From positions 1,364,001-1,428,000 of the forward strand of contig NZ_CP141179.1 of NCBI RefSeq assembly GCF_035599575.1: DNA of 64,000 nt. Direction: 5' to 3'. Each line of letters opens with the position of its first letter. Position 1 is the first letter of the stretch. Below, in pieces: positions 30,721 through 43,774 of this stretch. A program made the position numbers and the translations under genes. The notes beneath the pieces are model-generated. The model saw only the letters and a program-made list of their open reading frames with translations, ran no database searches and had not been told where the DNA came from. Source of the stretch: Roseovarius sp. Pro17. GTDB lineage: Bacteria; Pseudomonadota; Alphaproteobacteria; Rhodobacterales; Rhodobacteraceae.

Positions 30721-31866
30721 TCAGTATCCGCGCCAGATCCAGCCGCCGCCGAGGATGCGACTGCCGTCTGTTTCGTAGAACACGCAGGCCTGTCCAGGCG
30801 ACACACCTTCCTCTGGCGTCAGCAGCTCAATCTCGGCACTCGTGGACGACAATGGCCGGATCACCGCCTCGCGCGGGGCGCGGGTAGAGCGGACCTTGAC
30901 CGACACATGTCGCTCGGGCACCGCGTCGAAGGCATCGTCGCCCAGCCAGTTGATCTCGCGCACCGGCACAATGGCGGTGCTAAGTAGCTCTTTGGGCCCG
31001 ACGATCACGCGGCGCGCGTCCACGTCCAGCTTGACCACATAAAGTGGGGTTTCCAGCCCGCCGATGCCGAGGCCGCGACGCTGGCCGACTGTGTAGTGCA
31101 GCACACCGTTATGCTGACCCAGAACGGTGCCGTCAGTATCGACGATCTCGCCCGGCTCGGCCGCGCCGGGGCGCAGCTTTTCGATGACCGAGGCGTAATT
31201 TCCGTTCGGGACAAAGCAGATGTCCTGACTGTCGGGCTTGTCCGCTACGCTCAATCCGTATTTCGCGGCCAACGCGCGGGTTGCATCCTTGGATGGCAAA
31301 TGACCCAGCGGGAAGCGCAGATAATCCAGTTGCTCAGGCGTGGTGGAAAAGAGGAAATAGGACTGGTCCCGATTCACATCCTTAGCCGAGTGCAATTCGG
31401 GGCCGTGCGCACCCATTTTGCGCTGGATATAGTGGCCGGTCGCCATGCAATCGGCCTCCAGATCGCGCGCGGTTTCCAGCAGGTCCTTGAACTTCACCCG
31501 CTCATTGCAGCGGATGCAGGGGACAGGCGTGGCGCCGGCCAGATAGCTGTCGGCAAACTCGTCGATCACGGCCTCTTTGAAGACGTTCTCATAGTCCAGA
31601 ACGTAGTGGGGGAATCCCATTTCCTCGGCCACGCGCCGCGCATCGTGAATGTCGAGGCCCGCGCAGCACGCGCCTTTTTTTGCCAGCGCCGCGCCGTGAT
31701 CGTAGAGTTGCAGCGTGACGCCAACCACGTCATAGCCCTCTTCGGCCAGTTGTGCAGCCACAACCGAACTGTCGACACCGCCGGACATGGCGACGACGAC
31801 GCGCGTGTCGGCCTCTGGCTTGGCGAAGCCGAGTGAATTGATGCGAGGGGCGATGTCGAGAGGCAT
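30721..31866 (-). CDS. mnmA: tRNA-specific 2-thiouridylase MnmA
   Basis: Adds sulfur to U34 of tRNA-Lys, -Glu and -Gln, using ATP and a persulfide relay. The 381-residue protein has the PP-loop [20 protein letters not shown], the first catalytic cysteine in [26 protein letters not shown], and the second in [13 protein letters not shown]. Near the C terminus, [20 protein letters not shown] matches the family. It diverges from sciP; three other tRNA-modifying enzymes (MiaA, TrmFO, GluQRS) lie in this window. Confidence 0.97.
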   Translation of the reverse strand: MPLDIAPRINSLGFAKPEADTRVVVAMSGGVDSSVVAAQLAEEGYDVVGVTLQLYDHGAALAKKGACCAGLDIHDARRVAEEMGFPHYVLDYENVFKEAVIDEFADSYLAGATPVPCIRCNERVKFKDLLETARDLEADCMATGHYIQRKMGAHGPELHSAKDVNRDQSYFLFSTTPEQLDYLRFPLGHLPSKDATRALAAKYGLSVADKPDSQDICFVPNGNYASVIEKLRPGAAEPGEIVDTDGTVLGQHNGVLHYTVGQRRGLGIGGLETPLYVVKLDVDARRVIVGPKELLSTAIVPVREINWLGDDAFDAVPERHVSVKVRSTRAPREAVIRPLSSTSAEIELLTPEEGVSPGQACVFYETDGSRILGGGWIWRGY

Positions 31867-32050
31867 GGGGCAGGGTCCGTTTGTTTCGTTGATGTGTCAC
31901 ATAGTACCTCGGGCTGCAAAACGCAAAACGCTTTGCGACCCGCAATGTCGCACGGCTTAAGGTAAATCCAAGACACTTTGCCCGCACGGTTTTAGCCGCC
32001 GTTAAGGGCCATCGGCCATTCTAAACCTCGGATTTACGAGGATTTGGACG

Positions 32051-32329
32051 ATGTATCTGAAAAAAGTTGATGGCCCGCGGGCCGTGATGTTGCCCAATGG
32101 CCGCACAATGACGCACGCTGATTTGCCGGCGCCGGACACAACGCGCTGGGTCGCCTCGCGCAAGCTGGCGGTGGTGCGCGGCGTTCTTTACGGCCTTATT
32201 TCGCAAGGCGATGCGTGTAAACGATATCAGTTGAGCGAAGAGGAGTTTGCAGAATGGGTTCGCGCTGTTTCTCTGCATGGTGGGGACGCTTTAAAAGCCA
32301 CAGCGCTGAAACTATATCGACAACCCTAG
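32051..32329 (+). CDS. sciP: SciP, small CtrA inhibitory protein (DUF1153)
   Basis: Helix-turn-helix protein of 92 residues that in Caulobacter binds CtrA and blocks activation of CtrA-dependent promoters. The family core is visible: YLKKVDGPRAVMLPNGRTMT, then LPAPDTTRWVASRKLAVVRG and SEEEFAEWVRAVSLHGGDAL, where the last two make the DNA-binding Trp-repressor-like fold. It stands 93 bases upstream of ctrA in the same direction, a very informative position. The upstream gap holds TTAAG words but no full CtrA box. Confidence 0.93.
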   Translation: MYLKKVDGPRAVMLPNGRTMTHADLPAPDTTRWVASRKLAVVRGVLYGLISQGDACKRYQLSEEEFAEWVRAVSLHGGDALKATALKLYRQP

Positions 32330-32348
32330 ATTGAACTCGCTAAATGTT

Positions 32349-32393
32349 CACGTATGGTAACGTGTAGTTAACCAATTTTGGTCAGGATTGGTT
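32349..32393. promoter_or_regulatory. two dyads in the ctrA promoter region
   Basis: CACGT-N6-ACGTG (32349-32364) and AACCAAT-N10-ATTGGTT (32370-32393) lie 30-75 bases ahead of ctrA. A GTTAACC word, a half-site of the CtrA motif, starts the second dyad. These may bind CtrA or another regulator. Confidence 0.4.
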
Positions 32394-32422
32394 CAAACAG
32401 GTCCTTTTACGGAGAATAGTGA

Positions 32423-33139
32423 ATGCGTGTCCTTCTGGTTGAAGATGATCCCACAACGTCGAAAAGCATCGAATTGATGCTGACCCATGCCAATCTTAAC
32501 GTCTATACGACGGAGCTAGGCGAAGAGGGCATCGATTTGGCAAAGCTCTACGATTACGATCTGATCCTGCTGGATTTGGGCCTGCCGGACATGACTGGCC
32601 ATGACGTGCTGCGCCAACTGCGCCTTGCTCGGATCGAAACGCCCATCCTGATCCTGTCAGGTGCAGATGATACTGATAGCAAGATCAAGGGCTTCGGCTT
32701 TGGCGCGGATGATTACTTGACCAAGCCGTTTCATCGCGAGGAGTTGGTCGCGCGTATTCACGCGATCATCCGCCGCTCCAAAGGGCATTCGCAATCGATC
32801 ATCCGCACGGGACTGATAAACGTCAATCTCGACGCCAAGACGGTAGATGTCGCGAACAAGACAGTGCATTTGACCGGCAAGGAATATCAGATGCTTGAGC
32901 TGCTTAGCCTGCGCAAGGGCACGACGCTTACGAAAGAGATGTTCCTTAACCACCTCTATGGCGGCATGGACGAGCCCGAGCTGAAAATCATCGACGTGTT
33001 CATCTGCAAGCTGCGCAAGAAGCTGAATGAGGCAACGGGCGGGAAAACCTATATCGAGACCGTATGGGGACGTGGTTACGTCTTGCGCGATCCCGAGCCA
33101 TCTGAGTTGGATGAGCAGCGTCTGGCCGTTGGGGCCTGA
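32423..33139 (+). CDS. ctrA: cell-cycle master regulator CtrA
   Basis: OmpR-type response regulator; in Rhodobacterales it controls motility, gene transfer agent and related traits rather than viability. The 238-residue protein has the receiver domain with Asp51 in [17 protein letters not shown], Lys in [11 protein letters not shown], and the winged-helix domain [20 protein letters not shown] to [15 protein letters not shown]. Near-perfect family conservation. GGAG lies 8 bases before the ATG. The C terminus ends LAVGA, close to the hydrophobic tail that marks CtrA for ClpXP in Caulobacter. CckA and SciP are also in the window. Confidence 0.98.
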   Translation: MRVLLVEDDPTTSKSIELMLTHANLNVYTTELGEEGIDLAKLYDYDLILLDLGLPDMTGHDVLRQLRLARIETPILILSGADDTDSKIKGFGFGADDYLTKPFHREELVARIHAIIRRSKGHSQSIIRTGLINVNLDAKTVDVANKTVHLTGKEYQMLELLSLRKGTTLTKEMFLNHLYGGMDEPELKIIDVFICKLRKKLNEATGGKTYIETVWGRGYVLRDPEPSELDEQRLAVGA

Positions 33140-33331
33140 CACGCCAGCAGGGCGCGGCTATACGCGCAGTGCCCTGATCGCCTCGGCCCGTTGTGCGAGC
33201 AGTCTGATCTGCTCGCCAGGGAGGGCGCAAACAGGGTCTGGCTGCACGACTGGGTGCGGGATCAGCCAAGTCTGACGATTTGTGCAAGCCGCCAGCGGCG
33301 ATCCTGCCGTCAGTCTGCACTTTGCTTTTGA

Positions 33332-37809
<4,478 letters not shown>

Positions 37810-37816
37810 CTTGCGT

Positions 37817-37851
37817 GTTCCAAATTGTTCACAAATGTTCTTAATTAGTTC
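37817..37851 (+). promoter_or_regulatory. SOS (LexA) box with a phased GTTC array
   Basis: GTTC occurs at 37817, 37827, 37837 and 37848. The last two form GTTC-N7-GTTC (37837-37851), the alphaproteobacterial LexA motif that also precedes recA here. The four words lie 10, 10 and 11 bases apart, one helical turn each, so they face the same side of the DNA. The 43-residue membrane protein starts 61 bases downstream. Confidence 0.6.
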
Positions 37852-37912
37852 TTTACTTTTGCAACGCAAAGTGAGAACAAAGTGGCAACTGATCCAATGA
37901 AAGGTCGCCACG

Positions 37913-38044
37913 ATGATACATCAGATCAAAACCGCCGCCGCCCGCTCGCACGAGACGTTGCTGGGCGATGCTGTCGGGGCCGCCGCCCTCGTCGTGATGC
38001 TGATGGGCTGTCTTTATCTGCCCGGCCTTGCCCAGGGGTTCTGA
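37913..38044 (+). CDS. 43-residue membrane protein, predicted SOS-regulated
   Basis: Short open frame MIHQIKTAAARSHETLLGDA, continuing VGAAALVVMLMGCLYLPGLA and ending QGF. Residues 19-39 form one membrane helix after a mildly basic, amphipathic N terminus, so the product should sit in the inner membrane. AAGG lies 8 bases ahead of the ATG. Small proteins of this kind recur in Rhodobacterales and have no known function. The SOS box upstream, seen elsewhere in the window only at recA, suggests induction by DNA damage. By analogy with the 29-residue SidA of Caulobacter, a division inhibitor is one possibility; this is inference. Confidence 0.65.
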   Translation: MIHQIKTAAARSHETLLGDAVGAAALVVMLMGCLYLPGLAQGF

Positions 38045-38109
38045 CCCCGGGGTCCATCCAAGTTTCTGCCTGCGAAATCCCGTGCCTGCGCGCCATCGCA
38101 TCATCTGTC

Positions 38110-38261
38110 CCTAGTAATTGATGCCACGCGACGACCGACACTGCCTGTCACTGATCGCCTTCGGGGTTTGCCCTGTTCCCCGAATTCCAGCGCGCCGGGT
38201 CCCACATGGGAATACGCATACTTCCGCCGCCATCCTTCTCTGGATGTGCGGCGGTTTTTTT
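38110..38261 (+). ncRNA. candidate small RNA with three hairpins
   Basis: The stretch has no convincing protein but could fold into three hairpins in a row: TTCGGGG/CCCCGAA (38160-38166 with 38178-38184), TCCC/GGGA (38200-38203 with 38208-38211) and a terminator (38224-38261). It may be an independent small RNA or the structured 3' end of the 43-residue protein mRNA. No strong promoter was seen directly ahead. Confidence 0.3.
38224..38261 (+). terminator. strong Rho-independent terminator
   Basis: CCGCCGC plus CATCC (38224-38235) pairs with GGATG and GCGGCGG (38242-38254) with one unpaired T, loop of six, then seven T at 38255-38261. It ends plus-strand transcription ahead of the convergent Fe-S scaffold gene. 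Confidence 0.9.
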
Positions 38262-38282
38262 GTCTTGAGGGACGGCAGGTTA

Positions 38283-38723
38283 TCAGTCGCAAGCCGTCTC
38301 TAGCGCCTCGACTGCGGCATCCAGTGACAGCATGATCGAGGCGTGCCGGTTCTTGTAATCCTGCGCGGGGCGCAGCACCTCTAGCCCGTCAAAGGGCGCG
38401 GGCGGCGTCGGGCCGTCCTCCTTAAGCATCAGGGCCAGCGCGTCGCGCGCCGAGCGCACTTGGGCGCCGTCGCATCCCACAATGTTCGCGCCGACCACGC
38501 TGGCGGCGGCCTGACCCAGCGCGCAGGCCTTCACGTCCTGACCGTAATCGGTGACGGTGCCGTCCTCGCAGGTCAGATCGACCGTGATGGTCGATCCGCA
38601 AAGCGGTGCGCGCCGCTTCACGGTAGCACCGGGCGCTTCCAAGCGCTGAAGACGCGGAATGTCGGCTGCCAGCGCGAGGATGCGCGAGGAGTAGAGCTTG
38701 ATCATATCGGCGTTGGCGGTCAT
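38283..38723 (-). CDS. NifU/IscU-like iron-sulfur scaffold protein
   Basis: A 146-residue member of the IscU/SufU/NifU-N family, which assembles 2Fe-2S clusters. Two of the usual three cysteine ligands are present: Cys42 in RRAPLCGSTITV and Cys67 in DVKACALGQAAASVVG. Where the family normally has the third, the sequence is NRHASIMLSLDAAVEAL with Ala/Ser, and the only other candidates are Cys52, Cys84 and the penultimate Cys145. It may be a divergent scaffold or a carrier with altered function. The ATG at 38723 is chosen because the upstream stretch of the open frame overlaps the hisI promoter. It diverges from hisI. Confidence 0.75.
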   Translation of the reverse strand: MTANADMIKLYSSRILALAADIPRLQRLEAPGATVKRRAPLCGSTITVDLTCEDGTVTDYGQDVKACALGQAAASVVGANIVGCDGAQVRSARDALALMLKEDGPTPPAPFDGLEVLRPAQDYKNRHASIMLSLDAAVEALETACD

Positions 38724-38789
38724 GTCTGGTCCTTCGCGGTGTTGCCCCATAGATAAGGCGCGCGCCGCCAGATGCAAAAGGAAAGTCCC

Positions 38790-39152
38790 ATGCGTTTCGA
38801 TCCCGCCAGCCTGACCTATGATGCGCAAGGCCTTATTCCCGCAATTGCGCAGGATGCTGAGAGTGGCGAGGTGTTGATGATGGCGTGGATGAACGCCGAA
38901 GCCGTCGCGCGCACGTTGGCGACTGGTCGGGTGACCTATTGGTCGCGCTCACGGCAGGCCTTGTGGATCAAGGGCGAGACGTCGGGCCATGTGCAAAAAC
39001 TGGTCGAGTTTCGTGTCGATTGTGACCGAGATTGTCTGTTGCTCAGGATCGAGCAGACCGGACCAGCTTGCCACACGAATCGGCGCAGCTGTTTTTACAC
39101 GGTGGTCGAAGACGGTGCGGAACAAGTTGTGATAGCGCCCGAATCTGGCTGA
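38790..39152 (+). CDS. hisI: phosphoribosyl-AMP cyclohydrolase
   Basis: Third step of histidine synthesis, opening the ring of PR-AMP. The 120-residue protein has LIPAIAQDAESGEVLMMAWM, TYWSRSRQALWIKGETSGH, and the metal and catalytic cluster VDCDRDCLLLRIEQTGPACH with NRRSCFYTVV. The AAGGA site fits the ATG at 38790 better than the one at 38772. Only the cyclohydrolase domain is present; HisE is not fused. No other his gene lies in this window. Confidence 0.95.
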   Translation: MRFDPASLTYDAQGLIPAIAQDAESGEVLMMAWMNAEAVARTLATGRVTYWSRSRQALWIKGETSGHVQKLVEFRVDCDRDCLLLRIEQTGPACHTNRRSCFYTVVEDGAEQVVIAPESG

Positions 39153-39183
39153 GGGATATGGATACTTCCCCCATGAAAATGCG

Positions 39184-40059
39184 CTAGGGCAGACCAACAA
39201 GGCGGCGCACATCAGCAGGAGTGGCGCCGTCCGCGCGGTACTTGGCGATGGCGCGGGCGTCATCGCGCTTGGCCAGACGTTTGCCGGCATCGTCGCGGAT
39301 CAGGCGGTGATGGTGGTAATTGGGCGTCGGCAGGTTCAGTAGGCGTTGCAGGATGACATGAATCGCAGTCGCCTCAAAGAGGTCAGCGCCGCGAGTCACC
39401 ATGGTGATATCCTGCGCGGCATCGTCCAGCACGACCGACAGGTGATAGGACGTGCCCATGGCCGGGCGGGCGAGGACGATATCGCCGATGCGCTGGATGA
39501 CATGGCCCCAAGAGGTTGTGATGATGCCGGCCTCTTCATCTGGGCCAGCGCCGGTTTCATTGAACGTCAAGGGCGTGTTTCCAAGCGTCTGGCTTGCGGC
39601 GCGCATATCAAGGCGCAGAGCGATATCTTCGGGCGATGTCCCGAGGGGATGCGAACCCAGCGGCGGGCGGCACGTACCGGGATAGACTATACCGTCGGGG
39701 CCGGTGAGCGGTGCGCCCTCCTGCGGGGCGCTGGCCGAGGCGGCAATATCACGGCGTGTGCAGCTACAGGGATAGAGCAGACCGCGCTGCCACAGGGTCA
39801 AGAGGGCGTCACGATATTCGGGCAGGCGGTCCGACTGGCGCATGATTGGGGTGGGCCAATTCAGGCCGAGCCAAGCCAAATCGTCCAAAATCCGCGCCTC
39901 CCATTCGGTGCGGCAGCGTGATTGGTCAATATCCTCAATTCTCAGCAGAAAAGTGCCACCGCGTGCCTGCGCCATGTCATGCGCAAGGAGTGCTGAATAG
40001 GCATGGCCCAGATGTAGAGGGCCGGTCGGAGATGGGGCAAAGCGGGTAATGAAAGTCAT
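39184..40059 (-). CDS. gluQ: glutamyl-Q tRNA(Asp) synthetase
   Basis: Attaches glutamate to queuosine at the wobble position of tRNA-Asp. The 291-residue protein matches the catalytic half of glutamyl-tRNA synthetase and lacks the anticodon-binding domain. It has the HIGH-type signature FAPSPTGPLHLGHAYSALLA, LLRIEDIDQSR, a zinc site from YPCSCTRRDI and YPGTCRPP, and GKRLAKRDDA at the KMSKS position. It converges with hisI and lies downstream of trmFO in the same direction, 48 bases away. Confidence 0.95.
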   Translation of the reverse strand: MTFITRFAPSPTGPLHLGHAYSALLAHDMAQARGGTFLLRIEDIDQSRCRTEWEARILDDLAWLGLNWPTPIMRQSDRLPEYRDALLTLWQRGLLYPCSCTRRDIAASASAPQEGAPLTGPDGIVYPGTCRPPLGSHPLGTSPEDIALRLDMRAASQTLGNTPLTFNETGAGPDEEAGIITTSWGHVIQRIGDIVLARPAMGTSYHLSVVLDDAAQDITMVTRGADLFEATAIHVILQRLLNLPTPNYHHHRLIRDDAGKRLAKRDDARAIAKYRADGATPADVRRLVGLP

Positions 40060-40107
40060 TTAATTTCAACTCTCTAAACGTCCATCTTCACGTGAAGTTT
40101 GCGCCTG

Positions 40108-41454
40108 TCACGCAGCGCTGTGTGCCAACCAGCCCTGCCACGCCTCTTTGGCGCGGTCGGTATAGGCCTTGTAGCGGTCCTTGCGGCCCCGACGTCCGCC
40201 CTTGAGGCCATCGACGGGACGGAACAGGCCGAAATTTATGTTCATGGGCTGGAAGGTTTTCGCCTCGGCGCCGCCGGTGATGTGATGGATCAGTGCGCCC
40301 ATGGCGCTGTCCTGCGGTGGGGCGCTTAGCGGCTGACCCTGCATTTCGGACGCGGCAAGGCGACCCGCCAAAAGACCCATGGCGGCCGATTCGACATAGC
40401 CCTCGACGCCGGTGATCTGACCCGCAAAACGAATATGTGGATGCGCGCGCCAACGCATCTGCTCGTCGAGCAGCGTGGGCGAGTTGAGGAACGTGTTGCG
40501 GTGGATGCCGCCCAGCCGGGCAAAGCGTGCATTTTCGAGGCCGGGGATCATGCGCAGCACGTCGGCCTGCGCGCCGTATTTCATCTTGGTCTGGAAGCCA
40601 ACGATATTATAGAGTGTTCCCAGTGCGTTATCGCGCCGCAGCTGGACGACGGCCCATGGCTTGACGTCTGGCTGATGCGGATTGGTGAGGCCCACAGGCT
40701 TCATCGGGCCGTGGCGCAACGTCTCGCGGCCGCGCTCGGCCATGACTTCGATGGGCAGGCAGCCGTCGAAATAACCGGCGGTTTCGCCTTCGTGAAACTC
40801 GGTCTTGTCGGCGGCCAGCAGCGCGTCGATGAAGGTGTCATACGTCTCACGGTCCATCGGGCAGTTGAGGTAGGCCGTGCGCTCGTCCTCGGTTTCGCCC
40901 TTGTCATAGCGCGATTGCATCCAGGCGCGCGACATGTCGATGGTGTCGTGGTGCAGGATCGGCGCGATCGCGTCAAAGAACGCCAGCGCGTCGGTGCCTG
41001 TTTCGGCGGCTATAGCCTGTCCGAGCGCCGCCGAGGTAAGCGGACCGGTGGCGATGATCCAGTGGCCATCCGTGGGCAGCGCGGTAATTTCCTCATGAGA
41101 AATGCTGATGCCGGGATGCGCGCGAAGCGCCTCGGTTACCGAGGCGGCGAAAGGGTCGCGGTCGACGGCCAGCGCGCCGCCTGCGGGCAGGCGATGGTGG
41201 TCCGCGGTTTGCATGATCAGGCCGTTCGCGGCGCGCATTTCCCAGTGCAACAGACCGACGGCGTTCTGCTCATCATCATCCGAGCGGAAGGAATTGGAGC
41301 ATACCATTTCCGCCAGATCGCCGGTGCGATGTGCGAAGGTTGCGACCTTGGGGCGCATTTCATGGATGACGACCTGCACGCCCATATGGGCGGCTTGCCA
41401 TGCGGCCTCGGCCCCGGCCATGCCGCCTCCGACGATGTTCAAAACCTTTGTCAT
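40108..41454 (-). CDS. trmFO: folate-dependent tRNA m5U54 methyltransferase TrmFO
   Basis: FAD and methylenetetrahydrofolate-dependent enzyme that makes ribothymidine at tRNA position 54. The 448-residue protein has the FAD-binding [40 protein letters not shown] with the catalytic Cys in [28 protein letters not shown] and [20 protein letters not shown]. It is part of a group of tRNA-modifying genes. A large structured hairpin lies 135 bases upstream of its start on the same strand. Confidence 0.96.
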   Translation of the reverse strand: MTKVLNIVGGGMAGAEAAWQAAHMGVQVVIHEMRPKVATFAHRTGDLAEMVCSNSFRSDDDEQNAVGLLHWEMRAANGLIMQTADHHRLPAGGALAVDRDPFAASVTEALRAHPGISISHEEITALPTDGHWIIATGPLTSAALGQAIAAETGTDALAFFDAIAPILHHDTIDMSRAWMQSRYDKGETEDERTAYLNCPMDRETYDTFIDALLAADKTEFHEGETAGYFDGCLPIEVMAERGRETLRHGPMKPVGLTNPHQPDVKPWAVVQLRRDNALGTLYNIVGFQTKMKYGAQADVLRMIPGLENARFARLGGIHRNTFLNSPTLLDEQMRWRAHPHIRFAGQITGVEGYVESAAMGLLAGRLAASEMQGQPLSAPPQDSAMGALIHHITGGAEAKTFQPMNINFGLFRPVDGLKGGRRGRKDRYKAYTDRAKEAWQGWLAHSAA

Positions 41455-41854
41455 AGTGCGGCAGATAGTTCATCGCCTGCGCTTTGGAAAGGGTTCAACC
41501 GGGCTGTTGGCCGTTACACATGCGGAGTGAGTCAAGCGCCTGCCTGCTGCGGGCCATAATGGTGCGAGTCTGTAGGGAGGATTAGTTCGGGTCACCGCGC
41601 CAGGCATGTCTGGGGCCAGAGAGAGGCTGGCCTGGAGGGACATGACAGCGGCTGCGGTGACCCAAAATCTAACTTGAGACTAGCCGCAAAGAATGTAGTT
41701 GAAAAGAACAACTTGATCGAATGGGGCAGAAAAGTGGCAAATATTGAAGTTATAAGGCAATAAATTGGAAACACTGCCAGCAAATCCGACGAGATTGGTG
41801 GAGGTCTGGCCACAATGGGCTCCCTATCAAGGGCGGACGGGCACGAATCGGGCT
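41455..41854. other. intergenic region with structured hairpin and AT-rich patch
   Basis: 400 bases between divergently oriented ends: trmFO starts on one side and the enoyl-CoA hydratase ends on the other, both on the minus strand. No gene was found. It holds the long hairpin at 41589-41663 and an AT-rich patch (41660-41790) unlike the surrounding GC-rich DNA. A plus-strand frame across the patch reads KNVVEKNNLIEWGRKVANIE but has no start or family match and may be a remnant. Confidence 0.5.
41589..41663. other. 75-base nested hairpin, possible structured RNA
   Basis: Three perfect stems nest in order: GGGTCACCGC (41589-41598) with GCGGTGACCC (41654-41663), CATGTC (41605-41610) with GACATG (41639-41644), and GGCCAG (41614-41619) with CTGGCC (41627-41632), around a 7-base loop. 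No T run follows on either strand, so it is not a plain terminator. On the minus strand it would lie in the trmFO leader. Confidence 0.35.
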
Positions 41855-42640
41855 TTATTGTGACCAGTCGGGGCTGCGCTTGCCAAGGAAGGCCGCGATG
41901 CCCTCGGCGGTGTCCTCAAACATCATGTTTTGCGTCATGACCTCGCCGGTGTGGAGGTAGGCCTGCTCCAGCGGCATTTCGACCTGTTCGTAAAAGGCAC
42001 GCTTGCCGATGCGAACTGCGCCGCCCAGTTTGGCCGCGACTGTCTGGGCCAGTTCCATCGCTTCTTGCTGCAAGTCACCCGCAGGGACCGCGCGGTTGAT
42101 CAGCCCTAGATCCGCGGCGCGGGCGGCGTCGATGAACGCGCCGGTGGTCAACATTTCGAATGCCTGCTTGCGTGGGATGTTGCGGCTGAGCGCCACCATA
42201 GGAGTCGAGCAGAATAGGCCGATATTCACGCCGTTGACGCCAAACCGCGTGCCATCCGCCGCAACGGCCATGTCGCAGGACGCGACCAACTGACAGCCGG
42301 CGGCGGTGGCGATGCCATGCACCTCGGCGATAACGGGTTGGGGCAGGGCGCGAATCGCCATCATCAGGTCGCCGCAGCGCGCAAAGAGATCGCCAAAGTA
42401 GGCGCGACCGCCATCCTCGGCACTGCGACCCGCAGTCATTTCCTTGAGGTCATGCCCGGCGCAGAACGCCTTGCCAGCCCCTGCGAGGATAACGGCGCGG
42501 ATATGGGGCTGGCTGGCCAACGTCTCCAGTTCGGCCAGTAGGCCGGCCATCATCGCGTCGCTGAGGGCATTCAGCCGCTCAGGGGCGTTCAGGGTCAGCC
42601 GGGCCACTGCGCCGGTGTCGCTGCGCTCTATCATCGCCAT
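41855..42640 (-). CDS. enoyl-CoA hydratase/isomerase family protein
   Basis: A 261-residue crotonase-fold enzyme. Key parts are the CoA-binding loop and oxyanion holes in GAGKAFCAGHDLKEMTAG and HGIATAAGCQLVASCDMAVA, and FGVNGVNIGLFCSTPMVAL. The catalytic acid of classic enoyl-CoA hydratase is not obvious in this last stretch, where Cys and Thr occur, so the reaction may differ. GAGGAGAG precedes the ATG. It diverges from a thioesterase-like gene that may act on a related CoA ester. Confidence 0.85.
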   Translation of the reverse strand: MAMIERSDTGAVARLTLNAPERLNALSDAMMAGLLAELETLASQPHIRAVILAGAGKAFCAGHDLKEMTAGRSAEDGGRAYFGDLFARCGDLMMAIRALPQPVIAEVHGIATAAGCQLVASCDMAVAADGTRFGVNGVNIGLFCSTPMVALSRNIPRKQAFEMLTTGAFIDAARAADLGLINRAVPAGDLQQEAMELAQTVAAKLGGAVRIGKRAFYEQVEMPLEQAYLHTGEVMTQNMMFEDTAEGIAAFLGKRSPDWSQ

Positions 42641-42698
42641 CTTGTCTCTCCTCGTGCTATGCGCTCATCTGTAGCGGTGGCGCAGCGCGGAGGAAAGC

Positions 42699-43127
42699 AT
42701 GGCGTTAAAGATGTCGGTGGACGATCTGACCCGGTTCATGGTCGCTGAATTCCCGCAGGTGGCGTCCGATCTGGCCATAGAAGATCTGAGCCCGATGCAA
42801 CTGTCGCTGCGCCTCAAGGTGCGCCAGCAGCATCTGCGTCCCGGCGGCACGGTATCTGGCCCGGCGATATTCGCGCTGGCCGATGTGGGCATGTATCTGA
42901 CGGTGCTCAGCATGATCGGGCCAGAGGCGCTGGCCGTAACGACTAACTGTAGCCTCGATTTCATGCGCAAGCCCGCTGCGGGTGCTGACCTTATTGCAGA
43001 CGTGCGTTTGCTAAAACTGGGGCGCGTGCTGGCGGTGGGCGATGCGCTGGTCCGATCGGTTGGCGCAGAGGAACCTGCCGCGCGTGCCAGCCTGACCTAT
43101 TCGATCCCGCCCGCACGGAACGCTTGA
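42699..43127 (+). CDS. PaaI-type hot-dog thioesterase
   Basis: A 142-residue single hot-dog domain protein of the PaaI/YbaW-like thioesterase group, splitting acyl-CoA. It has LRPGGTVSGPAIFALADVGM, VTTNCSLDFMRKPAAGADLI and LGRVLAVGDALVRSVGAEEP in the order expected. The catalytic Asp in ALADVGM is in place. An ATG at 42711 is a possible alternative start. It diverges from the enoyl-CoA hydratase gene 58 bases away. Confidence 0.85.
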   Translation: MALKMSVDDLTRFMVAEFPQVASDLAIEDLSPMQLSLRLKVRQQHLRPGGTVSGPAIFALADVGMYLTVLSMIGPEALAVTTNCSLDFMRKPAAGADLIADVRLLKLGRVLAVGDALVRSVGAEEPAARASLTYSIPPARNA

Positions 43128-43218
43128 AAACGTGCAGTTTGAGCGCTCAGTCGTGGGGTATTATAATACCTAATTTGTAACCTATTGAATTCACTATGGA
43201 TATATGGATGAACGCATA

Positions 43219-43246
43219 TTGACGCGCCGACTCAAGCCTATATAAC
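43219..43246 (+). promoter_or_regulatory. sigma-70 promoter for rplM-rpsI
   Basis: TTGACG (-35, 43219-43224) and TATAAC (-10, 43241-43246) with a 16-base spacer, 64 bases ahead of rplM. One of the best housekeeping promoters in the window. Confidence 0.65.
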
Positions 43247-43309
43247 CCGCCCATCACCAAGGGGACTGGCACTGGCCATGCCCCGGCGGCAATTAAGGAT
43301 TCTGCGGTC

Positions 43310-43774
43310 ATGAAGACATTTTCTGCGAAACCGGCGGATATCGACAAGAAATGGATACTGATTGATGCTGAAGGCATCATTCTGGGCCGTCTTGCGTCGA
43401 TTATCGCTATGCGCTTGCGCGGCAAGCATAAGCCCAGCTTTACCCCTCACATGGACATGGGCGACAACGTCATCGTCATCAATGCCGAGAAGATTCAGCT
43501 GACCGGCAATAAGCGCGACAAGCCGAACTATTGGCACACCGGCCATCCGGGCGGCATCAAGTCGCGCACCACCGGCGAGATCCTCGAGGGCAAGTTCCCC
43601 GAGCGCGTCGTGATGCAAGCGGTCAAGCGTATGCTGCCGGGCAACACCCTGGCGCGCACGCAGATGACCAATCTGCGCGTCTACGCTGGCGCCGAGCATC
43701 CCCACGAGGCCCAGAGCCCTGCGGTGCTGGACGTCAAGAACATGAACTCCAAGAACACGCGGGTGGCTTACTGA
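43310..43774 (+). CDS. rplM: 50S ribosomal protein L13
   Basis: Large-subunit assembly protein. The 154-residue protein has the alphaproteobacterial N terminus [20 protein letters not shown] and [20 protein letters not shown], then [20 protein letters not shown] and [25 protein letters not shown] lies 10 bases before the ATG. Its stop overlaps the rpsI start (TGATG), so the two ribosomal genes form an operon. Confidence 0.98.
   Translation: MKTFSAKPADIDKKWILIDAEGIILGRLASIIAMRLRGKHKPSFTPHMDMGDNVIVINAEKIQLTGNKRDKPNYWHTGHPGGIKSRTTGEILEGKFPERVVMQAVKRMLPGNTLARTQMTNLRVYAGAEHPHEAQSPAVLDVKNMNSKNTRVAY

Noticed and set aside
32330..32422. Search for a full TTAA-N7-TTAA CtrA box ahead of ctrA.
   Set aside because: Only a half-site is present; CtrA autoregulation is therefore not claimed from sequence here.
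38118..38303. A 61-codon open frame over the candidate small RNA.
   Set aside because: It runs through the terminator hairpin and T run, so it is not likely to be translated.
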